Below, in pieces: positions 31,363 through 43,228 of a stretch of 64,000 nucleotides of DNA; the first letter of the stretch is position 1; the number at the start of each line of letters is the position of its first letter. Where the stretch lies: assembly GCA_002221725.1 (NCBI GenBank), contig NJFT01000066.1, forward strand, positions 1-64,000. The letters are read 5' to 3'. Source of the stretch: Scedosporium boydii. Lineage: Eukaryota > Ascomycota > Sordariomycetes > Microascales > Microascaceae. Below the pieces are notes generated by a model that did no database searches, was not told the origin of the DNA, and saw only the letters and a program-made list of their open reading frames with translations. Position numbers and translations under genes: made by a program.

Positions 31363-34300
31363 ATGAGCTTTGCTATCGAAGCTCCGGGTGAAGCACAGCC
31401 GCTCACGCCGGACGAGCTCTATGTTGCCCTCCGAGATGCAGCCTCGTCCTCCACACCGGCTCCCCGAAGGCAGGCGGTAGGGCAGCAGTTAGCCGCATGG
31501 GAGTCGCACCACGGCTACTACTCCTCACTTCAGGCAAGTATATAGAGCCAACCCTGGGATGTTTTCGAACCCACCGCATACTAACACTTGTAACACTACA
31601 GTCCGTATTCCTCAACAAGAGTTTACCGATCGAAGTCCGGTTGCTTGCCATCATTCAGCTTAAAAATGGCATAGACCGCTACTGGAGGCTGTTCAGCCAT
31701 GTGAAAGGAGGGTTAACCGACGACGAAAAGGCAGTCATTCGCTCGAGGTTGTTCCAAGGTACTGTCGACGAGGAAAACAAGGCCCTGGGGCTCCACAACG
31801 CCCTCGCGGTAGCCAAGGTTGTTAGGATCGACTATCAGAAACAGTGGCCCGAAGCCCTCCCAAGCTTGATCGCCCTCCTACGGACTCACAAGCACGGAGA
31901 CCAACACAAGGTTCACGGATCCCTCCAGCTCGTTCTGCGAGTTGTCAAGGAGATGGCAACCGCCCGGTTACGCACCTCTCAGACTGCTCTTCAAGGAATC
32001 ACGCCTGAGCTTGCACATATCCTTGGGGAAATGTACACGGAAAGGGCGGCTGCCTGGGTTGATTCTTTGTCAAAGGGCGTCGTGGATGCGGAGGCAACTG
32101 AGCTTGCGATGCATAACAGCTTGTTTTGCGTACGCATCCTTCGACGCCTGTTTACTTCCGGCTACGAAAGTCCCTATAAGGACGAAACTGTTTCGAATTT
32201 CTGGTCGATAACCCAGACTCACTTCAGCCATTTCTTCGGCTACATTGGTCAGGAGACGATCCCAGCGACGTATCGGAACCTCATTGGCAAGCACTTGCTG
32301 CAGTTCTCGAAGCTGCACGTCAAAATGGCCGAGACACACCCCGCAAGCTTCACTGCTCTTCCCAATTCTCTACCTCTCATCCACGCCTACTGGGACCTTG
32401 TAACCAAGTTTGCGGAAGTGTTTGACAAATCAGCCGGTATTTCGCAAACTACTACTCAAGGCGGTCAGACGAAATACGAGGAGGAAGGTCCCCTCCTAGA
32501 ACGGCTAACTCTTATGGCGCTTACGCTTCTAAGGACATGCGCCAGGATTGCTCACCGTCCCTTCCAGTCGTTTAAGTACAGGACCGATGAGGAGAAAAAG
32601 GATCGGGAGAAAGCAGTGCAGTTGATCAAGACTCAGTGGCTAACGAATGAATTTGTGACCCAAATCACCAACGTCCTGATAACCCGGCTGTTTTTGTTCC
32701 GAAAGTCCGACCTGGATGCCTGGGAACAAGATCCGGAGGAATGGGAGCAACGTGAACAGGGCGAGGGAAATGCTTATGAATTCGAGGTTCGGCCATGCGC
32801 TGAAAAGCTATTCCTCGACTTCCTAACAAGTTATAAAGATCTCCTAATTCCTCCTCTCCTGGGTTACTTCAACACCTCGACTGATCCCAGTGCTGATTTG
32901 ACAACGAAGGAAGCGGTCTATACGGCCATGGGCTTGGCTGCCGCTCACCTGGCTACCTATTTCCAGAGCAAGCTGTCTGAGTCGGGTGGACAGGGAGTAC
33001 AGAATATCGACTTTGACAGTTTTCTTGAGACAACATTGGTCAGGGATGCGCAAGAGCAGGGTCCGCTAGCCAAAGTTCTTCGTCGTCGTATTGCTATTCT
33101 ACTCAGCCAATGGATCACGGTGGAGAGCACGGAGAGAAATCGGCCCATCATTTATCAACTTTTTACACATTTCATGAACCCTAACGATGAGTGTAACGAC
33201 ATGGTCGTGCGGATCACGGCCGCTAGACAACTTCGCTGGGTGGTTGATGAAATGGACTTCGATGTGGAGAAGTTCCTCCCGTTTGCAACGGATGTCATGA
33301 CGCAGCTGGCTGAATTGGTAACGACCATTGACGTTGACGAGTCGAAGTTGGCAATCCTAGAGACGATGAGGCTTCTCGTGACGAGAATGGAAAGCCACGC
33401 CGCGCACTTCGGAGACTTCCTCATGTCCGCGTTACCGCAGATCTGGGAGGCGTCTGGAACCGAGGAATTCATGATCAAGCAGGCCGTCATTGCCATCTTC
33501 AGTGCTCTAGTTATGTCCATGGGGCCGGGCTCGCAAAGATATCAACACCACATGCTCCCTCTGATTGCCGAGTCTGCGAGACCAGGATCCGGTCTCCACG
33601 GACATCTTATCGACGAGTCTCTCGACCTCTGGAATTCTGTTGTCATGCAAAGTAACCCTCCTTTGTCGGCAGAGCTGGTGAATATTTACGAGTTGGCGAT
33701 ACCTCTGCTCGAGTACGAGACGGAAACTGCATCAGCATCCCTTAACCTTATCGAGTCATATATTCTCATGGCACCTCAGGCTATTCTAGAAGACCGCTTC
33801 CGACGACCTACGTTAGCGGGTCTAGGAGAACTATTAAAGTCTCACAGCCGGGACAGGGTTCGCCAGGCCACGGAATGTATCGAGTACATTATCCGCTCGG
33901 CGACAGAATTCGGAGGTGTAAGCGGAGTAACGGTGGTGCTACAGGACTTGATCGAGATTGGACTTCTTCGATCAATCCTGGAGAGCCTACATGACGCATG
34001 GGAGGCACACCAGACAACTGGTCCCAACAGGAGGGTCAGCAAGCTCAACACGGTTACGGAGGGAGACTATTTCGCGATTTTATCCCGTCTAGCGCTGGCG
34101 GAGCCCAACGCTTTTGCTCAAATGCTTGGGTCGTTTGGGCCTTTCGAAGCCGTGTGGAACTGGCTCATCGGTGAATGGTTCTCCCACCTAGCGGCCATGG
34201 ATTTCGCAGCTCGACAAAAGCTCTACCTTTTGGGGCTCACACGATTCCTTGAACTCGGTGAGCCGGTGCAAACCCTTGTGCTCAACAAGCTCCAAGACTA

Positions 34301-34607
34301 CCTGACAATGTGGACCAACATCATCTCGGATATCCAAGATGGCGATGTCACGGATACTCTGATTTGCACGGAGCTGCCGCCGGAGGAGTGGCATTGTCCC
34401 AAGAACACGAGGGAGAACGAGCTAATGCTGAAGGATCCCGTGTATAGCGTGCACGCGTTCGAGTTCGTCAAGGCCAGGATCGGGGATCTGGTGCAGCGGG
34501 TTGGCGGGGAGCAGAAGTTCCAGGAGGAATGGGCCGTCAATGTGGATAAGGATGTTCTGGATAAGTTTCAGCAACTTACGCAGCTTATGGCCAGCCAAGG
34601 GAAATGA
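31363..34607 (+). CDS. KAP120: Importin-beta family karyopherin (Kap120/importin-11)
   Basis: Two exons, 31363-31533 and 31602-34607, give 1058 residues, close to yeast Kap120. The intron begins GCAAGT and ends TACAG: a GC-AG intron, the only junction that keeps the family text SLQ-SVFLNKSLPIEVRLLA. The start ATG lies in GCCATGA. The importin N-terminal (Ran-binding) domain covers about residues 30-110, including LAIIQLKNGIDRYWR. The rest is a helical HEAT-like solenoid throughout, without membrane spans, with later blocks such as ILLSQWITVESTERNRPIIY and VVRITAARQLRWVVDEMDF. Kap120 and importin-11 carry cargo through nuclear pores (ribosome-biogenesis factors in yeast). The open frame read straight through from 31497 starts in the intron and overstates the 5' end of exon 2. 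Confidence 0.93.
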
Positions 34608-36250
34608 ACTCGATGGGGGCCGACGGATGAGTTCAAGGAATTTTTAAAGGGGGGGAAACTGCGTACTATCCTGAGATGGGACATAGGAGGGGGAAAATCA
34701 ACACGGAAGAAAGCAGAGATATTCGAAGAGACTAGGCCTGATGTTAAAGTGCTTATGAAGATAATTATGAGATAGATGACTACTGATGAATTGTACCTCT
34801 CTGGGGTATCATTCTCCGCCCCAACGTCCTGTGCAGACTCGAAATGGTGTAAACATGGTGACACGTCAGGCACACGCGTCAGTACTCTACGGCGTGATAA
34901 AGATCGAGGAGGGAAAGAGAGCCGCCTGCCTGAGCCCTGATGTAAAAGCAACGACTGTTAGAGTACCGAGATACCTTCACTAACAACTAACAGTGCAGCG
35001 CAGAGCTGCGCCTGCCAGCAGATGGATTCGGTTGGTATGGGTCCAACTGTCCTCTCCATGCTTGATCTTGATCTTTCTAGAAACTGATAGGGAATATTGA
35101 CCATCATTTGATTTTGAGGGTATCGAACATAAACTCGTCTACTAGTAACTAATTTAATCCAAAGCGATTTCGGAGGTCCAATGTCGTTACCAGGATTGAT
35201 CATAGCATGGGATTTGGTTTAATACCACACTCCACGAAGAAATCCGTCCATTGATGCAGTTTGTGGACTTCGTCGTTGCCAATCCAGGCCATTACCAATT
35301 CTTACAATATTTGCTGCATTTGCGGGTCCTTGCATCCACTGGAAGGTGCAGGTCGAAGCCACGACCGTCCCGCCTTGGGAAGGTGCAGTGGCTTGGGGTG
35401 TACCAAATACATCATCATCATCAACAGCTGGAGAATTATGCAGTGACCACTGAGGCAGTGAATCAATCAATCTGTCCAAACTGGACGCGAGTGGCGCTGT
35501 GCGATCAAATCGGAACACCAACCTCGTCCCCAGCACGCTAAGACCACGCTACACCCTTCACTGCACAACCTGCGAAGTAAAGTACACCCCACTACGAAGT
35601 ACAGGGTATAGTGGAGTGTAGAACATAATACAGATTGATCCCAGAACAAGGAAGCGCTAGCGTTGTGCTCCGTGCAATCAATCGCTCCCATCGGCTGTGG
35701 AACCATCCAGAGCCTGCTGCTTCGTAATACTTTGTTACTCGCTGCCATCTGGCCCCAACCAACATTGATCCATCTCCATCTCGGGAAGCTCAAGTGCTCA
35801 TCCACCCAAATCAATTTCTCCTCACCTGCTCGGCTGCCTTGGCTTCTTCCCCAGGCCAACACGACATACCCTCCCTCAACTCTCTCTGTACATTACATCT
35901 CGCCACCAGTCTTAGCATTCTCTTCCATTGAGGAAAGCCGCCCCCCCAAGCCTCAGCCTCAGGCGTGCCGAACTACCCCTCGCGCACCCTTGACGTGGAG
36001 TGGACGTTGCAGGCGTTGGAACTTGAACCTTCCCCTAAAGAGACACCCCGCCATCATCGCAATCAACCTCGCCATCACAGCCGCCACCATCTCTTTTTTT
36101 ACCTCGACCCTCCCCCAACTCTCATTGTTAACATCACTGCGTGATCCTTATCACGACCTTACATTTCTTCCCAGCTAGGGCTATTGATATCTCATCTTTT
36201 GTCTTTTCTCTAGGAATCCTGCACCTGCAAGGACTAAAAGAGAATAAACA
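34608..36250. other. Intergenic, about 1.6 kb
   Basis: This is the 3' side of KAP120 and the promoter and leader side of DSK2. A 171-codon frame at 35663-36178 lies in a CT-rich leader-like region and has no motif; I reject it. No repeat of note. Confidence 0.5.
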
Positions 36251-37546
36251 ATGGCAGACAACGCAGAAGCTGGTGACAGCCCCCAGGAAGTCACCTTCAA
36301 GGTGAAGTCCTCCAACGACAAGATTCACACTATTACCATGCCTGAGACAGCCACCGTCCTCGAGCTCAAGACGAAACTCTCCACTGAAGAGTATGAGAAC
36401 ATTCCTGCCGAACGCCAACGCCTCATCTACTCCGGTCGCGTCCTGAAGAACGACGATGCGTTGAGCACCTACAAGATCAAGCCGAACAACACCATCCACC
36501 TCGTCAAAAGCGCCGCTAGCAATCCCACTCCCCCTTCCGCGTCCTCCTCCACAGCCCCAGCCGTTCCCAGCGTGCCCACAAACATGGCCGCTGGAACCGC
36601 GAACAACCCTCTCGCCGGCTTGACTGGCGCCCGTTTCGCTGGCCACGTTCCTCTGCCTAACAGGTCGATGTTTGGTGCCGATGGAGGAGTAAGTAAAAGA
36701 TGAAATCCCGAGCCCTGTGCTTGTTCTCGTTTTCCGGTTCTCTCGTTGCGCTAACTTTACTTCCCCTCACAGATGGGCGCTCCCCCCAGCTCCGACGAGA
36801 TTGCACGAATGATGGCCGATCCTGCCGTCCAGCAATCCATGAACGCCGCTCTCGATAACCCCGACTTCATCAACATGCTCATTCAGTCTAACCCCACCCT
36901 ACGAAACCTCCCCAATGCGCGCGAGATGCTTCAGTCTCCCTTCATGCGACAGATGATGACGAACCCCGATATGATAAGAATGGCGAGTCAGATGCAAGGA
37001 GGAGGTGGCCTTCCTTCTTTCCCCGCTCCCGGCGCTACCGATAATACTCCTGCTGGTGCGCCCGCCTCTGGAGCTCAGCCAGGAGGTGCCGCCCCTGGTG
37101 CCAACAACGCCCCGAACCCTTTCTCGCCTTTCATGTTCATGCCCCCCTTCCCCGGTGCCCCAGGCGGCCCAGGCGCTCCAGCGACTGGAGCGCAGAATGC
37201 CAACCAAGGCGCACCCGCTGGCGCTGGCGCTGGTGCTGGAGCCGGCGACGGTCAAGCCACGGCGAACCCTTTTCTTCAATTCCTCGGATCCGATTTCGCC
37301 CCTGGTAGCGCAGCCACCACCATGAACCCTGTTGAACGATCTCTCCTCCAGGACTTCCTTCGAAGCCTTGGAACGCCCCCTCCCTCCGCGCCCGCCGATA
37401 CCCGTCCCCCCGAGGAGCGATATGCCGAACAGCTTCGCCAGCTAAATGACATGGGCTTCTACGATTTCGATCGGAATGTCGCTGCTTTGCGCCGTAGCGG
37501 TGGAAGTGTGCAGGGTGCTATCGAGCATCTACTTGGCGGTAGTTGA
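36251..37546 (+). CDS. DSK2: Ubiquilin (Dsk2) ubiquitin shuttle factor
   Basis: Two exons, 36251-36688 and 36773-37546, give 403 residues. The intron starts GTAAGT and ends CACAG. An N-terminal ubiquitin-like domain covers about residues 13-88 (VTFKVKSSNDKIHTITMPET, ERQRLIYSGRVLKNDDALST). The middle has an STI1-type region (MADPAVQQSMNAALDNPDF, REMLQSPFMRQMMTNPDMI) and a second short one (ANPFLQFLGSDF). Between them is a low-complexity stretch rich in Ala, Gly and Pro. The C-terminal UBA domain covers about 357-400 (YAEQLRQLNDMGFYDFDRNV). The protein binds ubiquitinated clients by UBA and the proteasome by UBL, including ER-associated degradation clients. The residue count and domain order are those of the family. 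Confidence 0.95.
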
Positions 37547-38779
37547 GGATTCGCAGATACAGAATGACGGAGGGGATTTTAACGCGATTCATTTCTTCTC
37601 CTTCTCCTTTTTTTCTTCTTTCCACTCAGGGGAACTAATAAGCGATTACGAAGGGATGAGCGAGGAACGAGGGAAAGGCCCCCTATTATTCACACGCACG
37701 CATAAGTCGGTTCTCGAGTGAGGGCGAGTGGTGGACGAACGCCGTGGGGCAGGCTGCGGGTTCGTTGAAAACATGACGCCCAATGCGATTGTTTCTCATA
37801 GGATGCCGTGAAAATAAACCCCATTCACTTTCGAGTCCACGTGTGTTGTTTGTCGTGTGTCGCGTGCCATCGATCATGTATTATATCTCCTGCTTCCTTA
37901 TCTCTTGCTAGATCATGCCCCGCAGATAAAGTATGCGAGACATCTCCCGTTTTCCAGGGTGAGGGATCGGGAGTGAGGGGACGCAGGGATGATTGAAGGC
38001 TAAGAGGGCATGGCATGAAGAGAGGAGACGTACTATGACCTTGGATACTCGTCAGTCATTTCAGTGTTCGGATCGGTCTCTGTGTGTCCGTCCTAGACTC
38101 AGACTCGGGATAAGTTGTCGAGACCTTTTCTCTTCCAGCTGGTGATGGCCCATCACCATCACCACCCTTCATCATCTCCGGGGAAGTGCGGCAACGGCAG
38201 GAGCAGCTCTTCCGCATCCAATAAGCGCTCGTACTTGTTATTTAAGAGACAATAACACCATGGCTTCCAATAGGTAAGCGGAAGCTTGACGCGTTAGGTA
38301 ACGAAATGTAGCCTGGCTCGGTTGATGCCATGAGATCTTTGATGGGATTCCCATCCATAAAGTCAGCTAACCAGGAAAGAGAGGTGAGAATGTCGTCTCT
38401 TTTTAGGTTAGTCGAAGTAAGTTTGACTTTACGAAGCACTTGGGATATCGAAAATATATGAAATATCTCTTTCAGTAATTTTACTTGAAATTTTATTCAT
38501 TGATTGTTGCTATGATTGATTTTATATATTTTTTTGTTTTCTTATTAGATTTATTGGGACTTTGTGATGAGCTTGTTCTTGGTGAGTGGTGAGTGGTGGT
38601 GGATTGAGTTCGCATGGAAGCTCTGATATTCGTTCCTTTACTTTCAGTTTCACTTCACACTTTTTGAGCCTTGTCGAACTCATCTTGCGCATTCCACTTC
38701 ACTTTTAATCCGGCCATTGACTCGCCCGACTGGCAACAAAACCAAGGCTCGAGTCTGAATTGATGGACATGTAGCCGTC
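37547..38779. other. Intergenic, about 1.2 kb
   Basis: No coding frame is supported. The first half is the 3' region of DSK2; the part near 38440-38560 is AT-rich. Short direct repeats occur (GAGTGGT at about 38583-38600). The last 100 bases precede the NPR2 start. Confidence 0.5.
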
Positions 38780-40332
38780 ATGATCCAAGGGATATTTTAC
38801 GCAAGGTTCTTCCCCAAGGAGGGTACGTCTCACATCTCACATCTCACATCACCTGAATTCATATCCGTCCTCAGCATCACCAAGACCGTCGCTCATTCTC
38901 ACAAGCCCTTTTAATCCTCACCAATCCCTCTGTCATACCTCCCTCCTAGATTCATTTCCCCACGACTAACTCCAACATCCTCCCGAAGGCCCCCGCATCG
39001 TCGCCCAATCCCCCGCCGGCCTCATCGGCACAGCCAAGACCTCTCTCCTCGACTTCGACATCCTCCACGCCTACATCATCCCCCGCAAGTCCTTCGTCAA
39101 CCGCCTCGTAACGGCCACCGACCCGGACGGCAAATACACCATCCTGGGCTACCCGGTCCTGATCGCGCACGACAAGTACGTGCGCAACGAGTTCATCTTC
39201 AACTTTGGCGTCGTGCTCGAGGCCGATGTGGACCGCGTGCCGTACGAGAGGGTCGTGAGGAGGTTGGCTGTGACGTTTGCCGAGATGGAGGTGCAGGATG
39301 GGTATTTGAGCGGGCAGGAGGTCGAGGGGGAGAATGGGTGGGCGGTTGTTGAGACGGAGAGGAGGAGGAGCGTGGAGGGATTGTTGGAGATTGTGAGGGA
39401 GGATTTGAATAATTATGGGGAGTGTATGATTCCCGTGGGTGAGTATCAAGAGCTGCTCTTTCTTTTATCTCTTCTTTTTCCCTTTTATTTCCCCATTTAG
39501 TTTTCTTTTCTGAAAACCGTGGCCATGGGGAATCTTTGATTTCCCTTGACTGGCTGGTTCTAACGACCATCTAGATGACGCAAACACCATCAACATGAAG
39601 CTCTTCCCTCACTACAAACAACCCGCCGAAGTAAAAGGCTGGCACGTCCCCGTCGCCAAAATGAAACTCTCCGACATCGTCGACCCGACCTGGGACCTCA
39701 CCATGCAAAAAGTAATCACCCACATCGACGGCGCCTCCGACGTCCGCCGCATCGCCTACCTAGCCGACGTCTCCCTCGACCTCGCCAAGACCGCGCTCCG
39801 CCACCTCCTCTACTACGACACCATTCTCCTACTCGACATGTTCTTCTTCTCGTCGTGCTATGCGCCCCGTCCGGGAATCGCGGACTTCGTCGCGAACCTT
39901 GACGGCATGGTTGACGAGTGTGCTGCCTATGCCTGCATTCATTCGAGGCAGCGTCTGAGTAATTTCCACCTCATCAGGCTCATGACGTCCTTTTGTGTTG
40001 GAAAATCCGTCATAGAGTGGTTGAAGAGCCATCGGGAAGCCGGTTTGGATGTCCTTCGCTATCTTGACGTGAGGCGCTTCGTGCAGTTCGGCGTCATCAA
40101 GGGCTGTTTGTACAGGGTGCACAAGTACGTCGTCTCTAAGCAGTATATCGCGGCGCTGGCCACGGGTCAATCTGCGCCGAGGGCCGGTGGCGATGCGCTG
40201 CAGAAGTATACGGATGGGAATCATTGTTTTGATCAGATTATTACTGAGTTGAACTTGACGGATGAGGAGATTACGGAGAAGTTGAAGTCGCTCCCTCTGC
40301 CTGTGGGGGATCTGACGGTGTTTTACAGGTGA
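38780..40332 (+). CDS. NPR2: Nitrogen permease regulator 2 (SEACIT/GATOR1 subunit)
   Basis: Three exons, 38780-38822, 38989-39438 and 39575-40332, give 416 residues. The first exon encodes only 14 complete codons (MIQGIFYARFFPKEG with the junction) and exon 2 was joined by its TCCCGAAG acceptor with a GACTAACT branch site. The protein is homologous to yeast Npr2, which with Npr3 and Iml1 forms a GTPase-activating complex that restrains TORC1 at the vacuole when amino acids are short. Family blocks: GPRIVAQSP near the start, LDFDILHAYIIPRKSFVNRL, YTILGYPVLIAHDKYVRNEF with FNFGVV, and the C-terminal blocks VRRFVQFGVIKGCLYRVHKY and LQKYTDGNHCFDQI. The first two introns are longer than most here (166 and 136 nt). 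Confidence 0.93.
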
Positions 40333-40565
40333 AAAGGGGTGAAGGCGTAATGCGGAGAGAAGTAAGGTCAAAGGTATAAATAAGTCACTGGGAATGATAA
40401 TATTCTTGTTTTTGTTCTACATGCTATCCCGCTAGCCGGTCTCTATGCGCTGCTATCTTACACAAATGTTTCCCGCAAGAACTTGAGTGAGAGGTTCTAT
40501 GATACAAAACGGAGAATATACAGACTTGGTACACCAAAGGGGATATCAATCACATCTTCGGTCGA

Positions 40566-42612
40566 TCAGCCGGACTTGCCGCCTTTCCGCGGGCCCGAAG
40601 GGAAGTGAATATCCGGATTATTGGGGACGGTCCGAAGCGGCGGCAGCGTCGCATCCGTCTCCCCCTCGAGAGCATCCACCTCTTCCTCCACGGCATTCTT
40701 TCCAGATGCCTTCTCCTCCTTCATCGCCTTGAGAACCTGCCTCAGCTTACCCGTGTAAGGCTCACCGGGGTACGTCATGCCCGACTCCTTCCACTCCTCG
40801 TCGCTTATCACCTCGATGATGCGCACGTTGTATTTTCCCTTTCGGAGGATCAGCAGGCGGTCGTCGATGAGAAAGCGGGCCGTATCCGAGGGGAACCAAG
40901 TCTTGACGGGAGTCCAGTCAAGGCTACCGGGGATGAGCTTCTTCTTGTCGGGTCCGGGAGAAGCGGCGACGTAGGCACCGCCTCCTTGGACGAGGCGGGT
41001 ACCATCGCTAGCAGAGGTGGCTAGCCCGCACGCGTACAGGATGCGAGCGATCGATTTTCCAGTGATGAGAGATTCGGGAAGCTTGATGGTCTCCTGGGTG
41101 GCTTCGTTGCTAGTCGTGCGTAGGCCGTCCGCGGGGATGAACGACGCTGGCTTGACGCCCTTGGCGGCCGTGACCATGCCTTCGGGCAGCTCGATAGGGG
41201 CCTTGCCGAACATGAGCTGGTGTTGCATCTGCTCTCGCAAGGCAACTTCGGGGCCGTGCACGAGGGAGGTGACCTCGAAAGCCAGGACGTGTTGTGCTAT
41301 CCGGCGCGGGACATCCTCGGCGTGGAGCGCCATCAACCTCTGAATATCGGCGAGCGGAAGGAAGGTGAAGAGTTTCAGGAGATTCTCGACGTCCTCGTCG
41401 GGACGGCGGACGAAGTACCCGTACAAATCGAAGGGAGACGTCAAAGAATGGTCGAGCCAGACGGCGTTACCAGCACTCTTGCCAAACTTGGCGCCGGACG
41501 AGTCGGTGAGGAGGGGAACGGTGAAGCCGATGGGGTCGCTAGTCCAGTCGCTGCTGATCTTGAAATGTTCCGCGGGCTCTGTGTCGCGAACAGTCTTCAC
41601 GATCTCGATACCGGAGACGATGTTTCCATACTGGTCGGAGCCGCCAACTTGCATCTGAACGCCGTTCTTGGAGTACATGTGCCAGAAATCCCACCCTTGC
41701 AGCAAAGGATAGGTAAATTCGGCAAAGGACATGCCGTCTCCTTCAGTCATCTTCCTCTTGACACTATTCCGGAATTAGCAAACCAGTATCCAGAGAGATA
41801 TCCGGGTCCGTAAATTTCGACCGCCCCATGGCAACTCACGTTTCTCGGCCCAACATGGGCCCTATCCTGATATGGTTTCCAAGCCTCTTCAAAAACTCAT
41901 ACAGAGGAAGAGCGTTCAGCCACATGTTATTATTCCTCAAGTGAGGACGCCCCGCCCATTCGCCGTTGTGACCGTATTTCCTGCCAATCGACTCAACATT
42001 GGCCCAGATCCTCTTGAGCTGGTAATGGATCTTGGTGATGTTCTTCGCAACGTCGGCATTGGACATAATCTCACGGCTCTGCAGCCGGCCACTCGGGTCG
42101 CCCACCCTCGCCGTCGCGCCGCCGATGAGTGTCGTTGTGGGCATGCCGTTGAAGTAGAGCCAGAAGAGGGGCATTAAGGGGAGGAGGTGGCCGATGTGGA
42201 GGGACTCGGCGGTAGGGTCGATGCCGACGTAGGTGCCGATGCGCTTCTTGAGGATAAGCTCCTTGATGAGCTCCGGTCGCCTATATGCCAAGTGTCAGGT
42301 ATTTAAAAGGGTTTGAAACAAGGCACGGCAGACAATGCGCCCGCGGAAGAAGAAAACATACCCCGCGACGTCCTTGATGAAACCTCGCTCGTTAAAGAGA
42401 TCCCACACATGTTGGCGCCGTCCTGCGCGGATGTCGTCCGCCCGCAGAGCCCACTCCTCCTCAGCTGCTGCCACCTTTTCCTTCCATGACTCGGAGATTC
42501 CGCGTATTTGTAGGTAGGCCGGCGTGTATACTCGGCCTCCGGTGTGGGAGACTCCTCGAAGGGATCTAAGTCCCCTTGAGAGAGCCAGCGAAGGAAGCGG
42601 CCTTGGCGCCAT
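40566..42612 (-). CDS. Mitochondrial tyrosyl-tRNA synthetase (CYT-18-like)
   Basis: Three exons on the minus strand, 42612-42362, 42280-41840 and 41763-40566, give 629 residues. The first 35 or so residues are Arg/Ser-rich and fit a mitochondrial targeting signal. Class I signatures are present: YVGIDPTAESLHIGHLLPLM carries the HIGH motif, and AKFGKSAGNAVWLD is the KMSKS-type loop (KFGKS). Tyrosine-pocket text (VGGSDQYGNIVSG) is also present. Between presequence and catalytic core is a helical extension (ESWKEKVAAAEEEWALRADD) of the sort that, in Neurospora CYT-18, helps bind group I introns. The C-terminal S4-like domain is at about 480-575 (KTWFPSDTARFLIDDRLLIL). Charging mitochondrial tRNA-Tyr is well supported; a splicing role is an inference from the relative. 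The gene is divergent from SDH4. Confidence 0.93.
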
Positions 42613-42881
42613 GGTTGGCAGGGAGAATGTGCAACGGAATTAGACCAATTCGAAGCGTCGCATGTAATCGGATTGTTAAATTATATGTGCCGACTTGACA
42701 TTGTCACCAGATACTGTCTGTCTGGCTTGTTTCGGTAGGATCGCGCTGAGGTCGTCTTGAAGCTCTTTTAAAGCTTCAATCCATTACTTCTTTCAAGAAA
42801 GGTGACTCGAAATTTTTATCAAGTTCTGGCCGGTGTTACCAGCTGGCAAGCCAAACGCCTCACACGACTTTCTCACGCAAT

Positions 42882-42887
42882 CACGTG
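42882..42887. promoter_or_regulatory. CACGTG E-box
   Basis: This palindromic hexamer is the consensus for bHLH factors of Cbf1 type, which act at respiratory and sulfur genes in yeasts. Its use here is inferred from position only, 342 bases upstream of the SDH4 ATG. Confidence 0.35.
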
Positions 42888-42970
42888 CATTTTATGACTT
42901 TTGAGATTCCAGACTTTCCCGTCTTGGCGCCTTGTATTCAAGGCTAAGTCAGCGAACCCGTCTCTCCCAG

Positions 42971-42975
42971 CCAAT
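42971..42975 (+). promoter_or_regulatory. CCAAT box
   Basis: CCAAT lies in the context CAGCCAATAACG about 258 bases upstream of the SDH4 start. The CCAAT-binding HAP complex controls respiratory-chain genes in fungi, so the site fits, but single pentamers are common by chance. Confidence 0.35.
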
Positions 42976-43228
42976 AACGAACCTTCCAATTACACCCACA
43001 CTCCACATCCTCGGCAATCCGTCCATTCAAAGATTCCGAGAAGCACCAAGTTCGTCAGTCATTCCAACTTCCTCTCGAGAACCACTGCTGCTTTCCTTTG
43101 TCTCCCTCCCAATTCGAGCTCCTTCCCAACAGCAGCCCGTGTAGTGAGCCCTCTGCAAAAAGACCGCCAAAAGCCGAGTCAATCAATTGAATTGAATCCC
43201 AGCTTTTTTCGCAGATAATACCGTCGTC

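Larger units (their letters stand above)
42613..43228. other. Divergent promoter of two mitochondrial-protein genes, 616 bp
   Basis: The start codons of the mitochondrial TyrRS (-) and SDH4 (+) face outward. A CACGTG and a CCAAT box (listed separately) lie on the SDH4 side. No coding frame is supported. Confidence 0.6.

Noticed and set aside
35663..36178. 171-codon open frame before DSK2
   Set aside because: Low-complexity Pro/Ser/Thr text from a CT-rich leader; no domain and no conserved-looking segment.
36134..36646. 170-codon frame on the minus strand
   Set aside because: Antisense to DSK2 exon 1, Gly-rich by reverse complement of a Ser/Ala/Pro-rich part.
41220..41813. 197-codon open frame on the + strand
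   Set aside because: Antisense shadow of the mitochondrial TyrRS catalytic exon.
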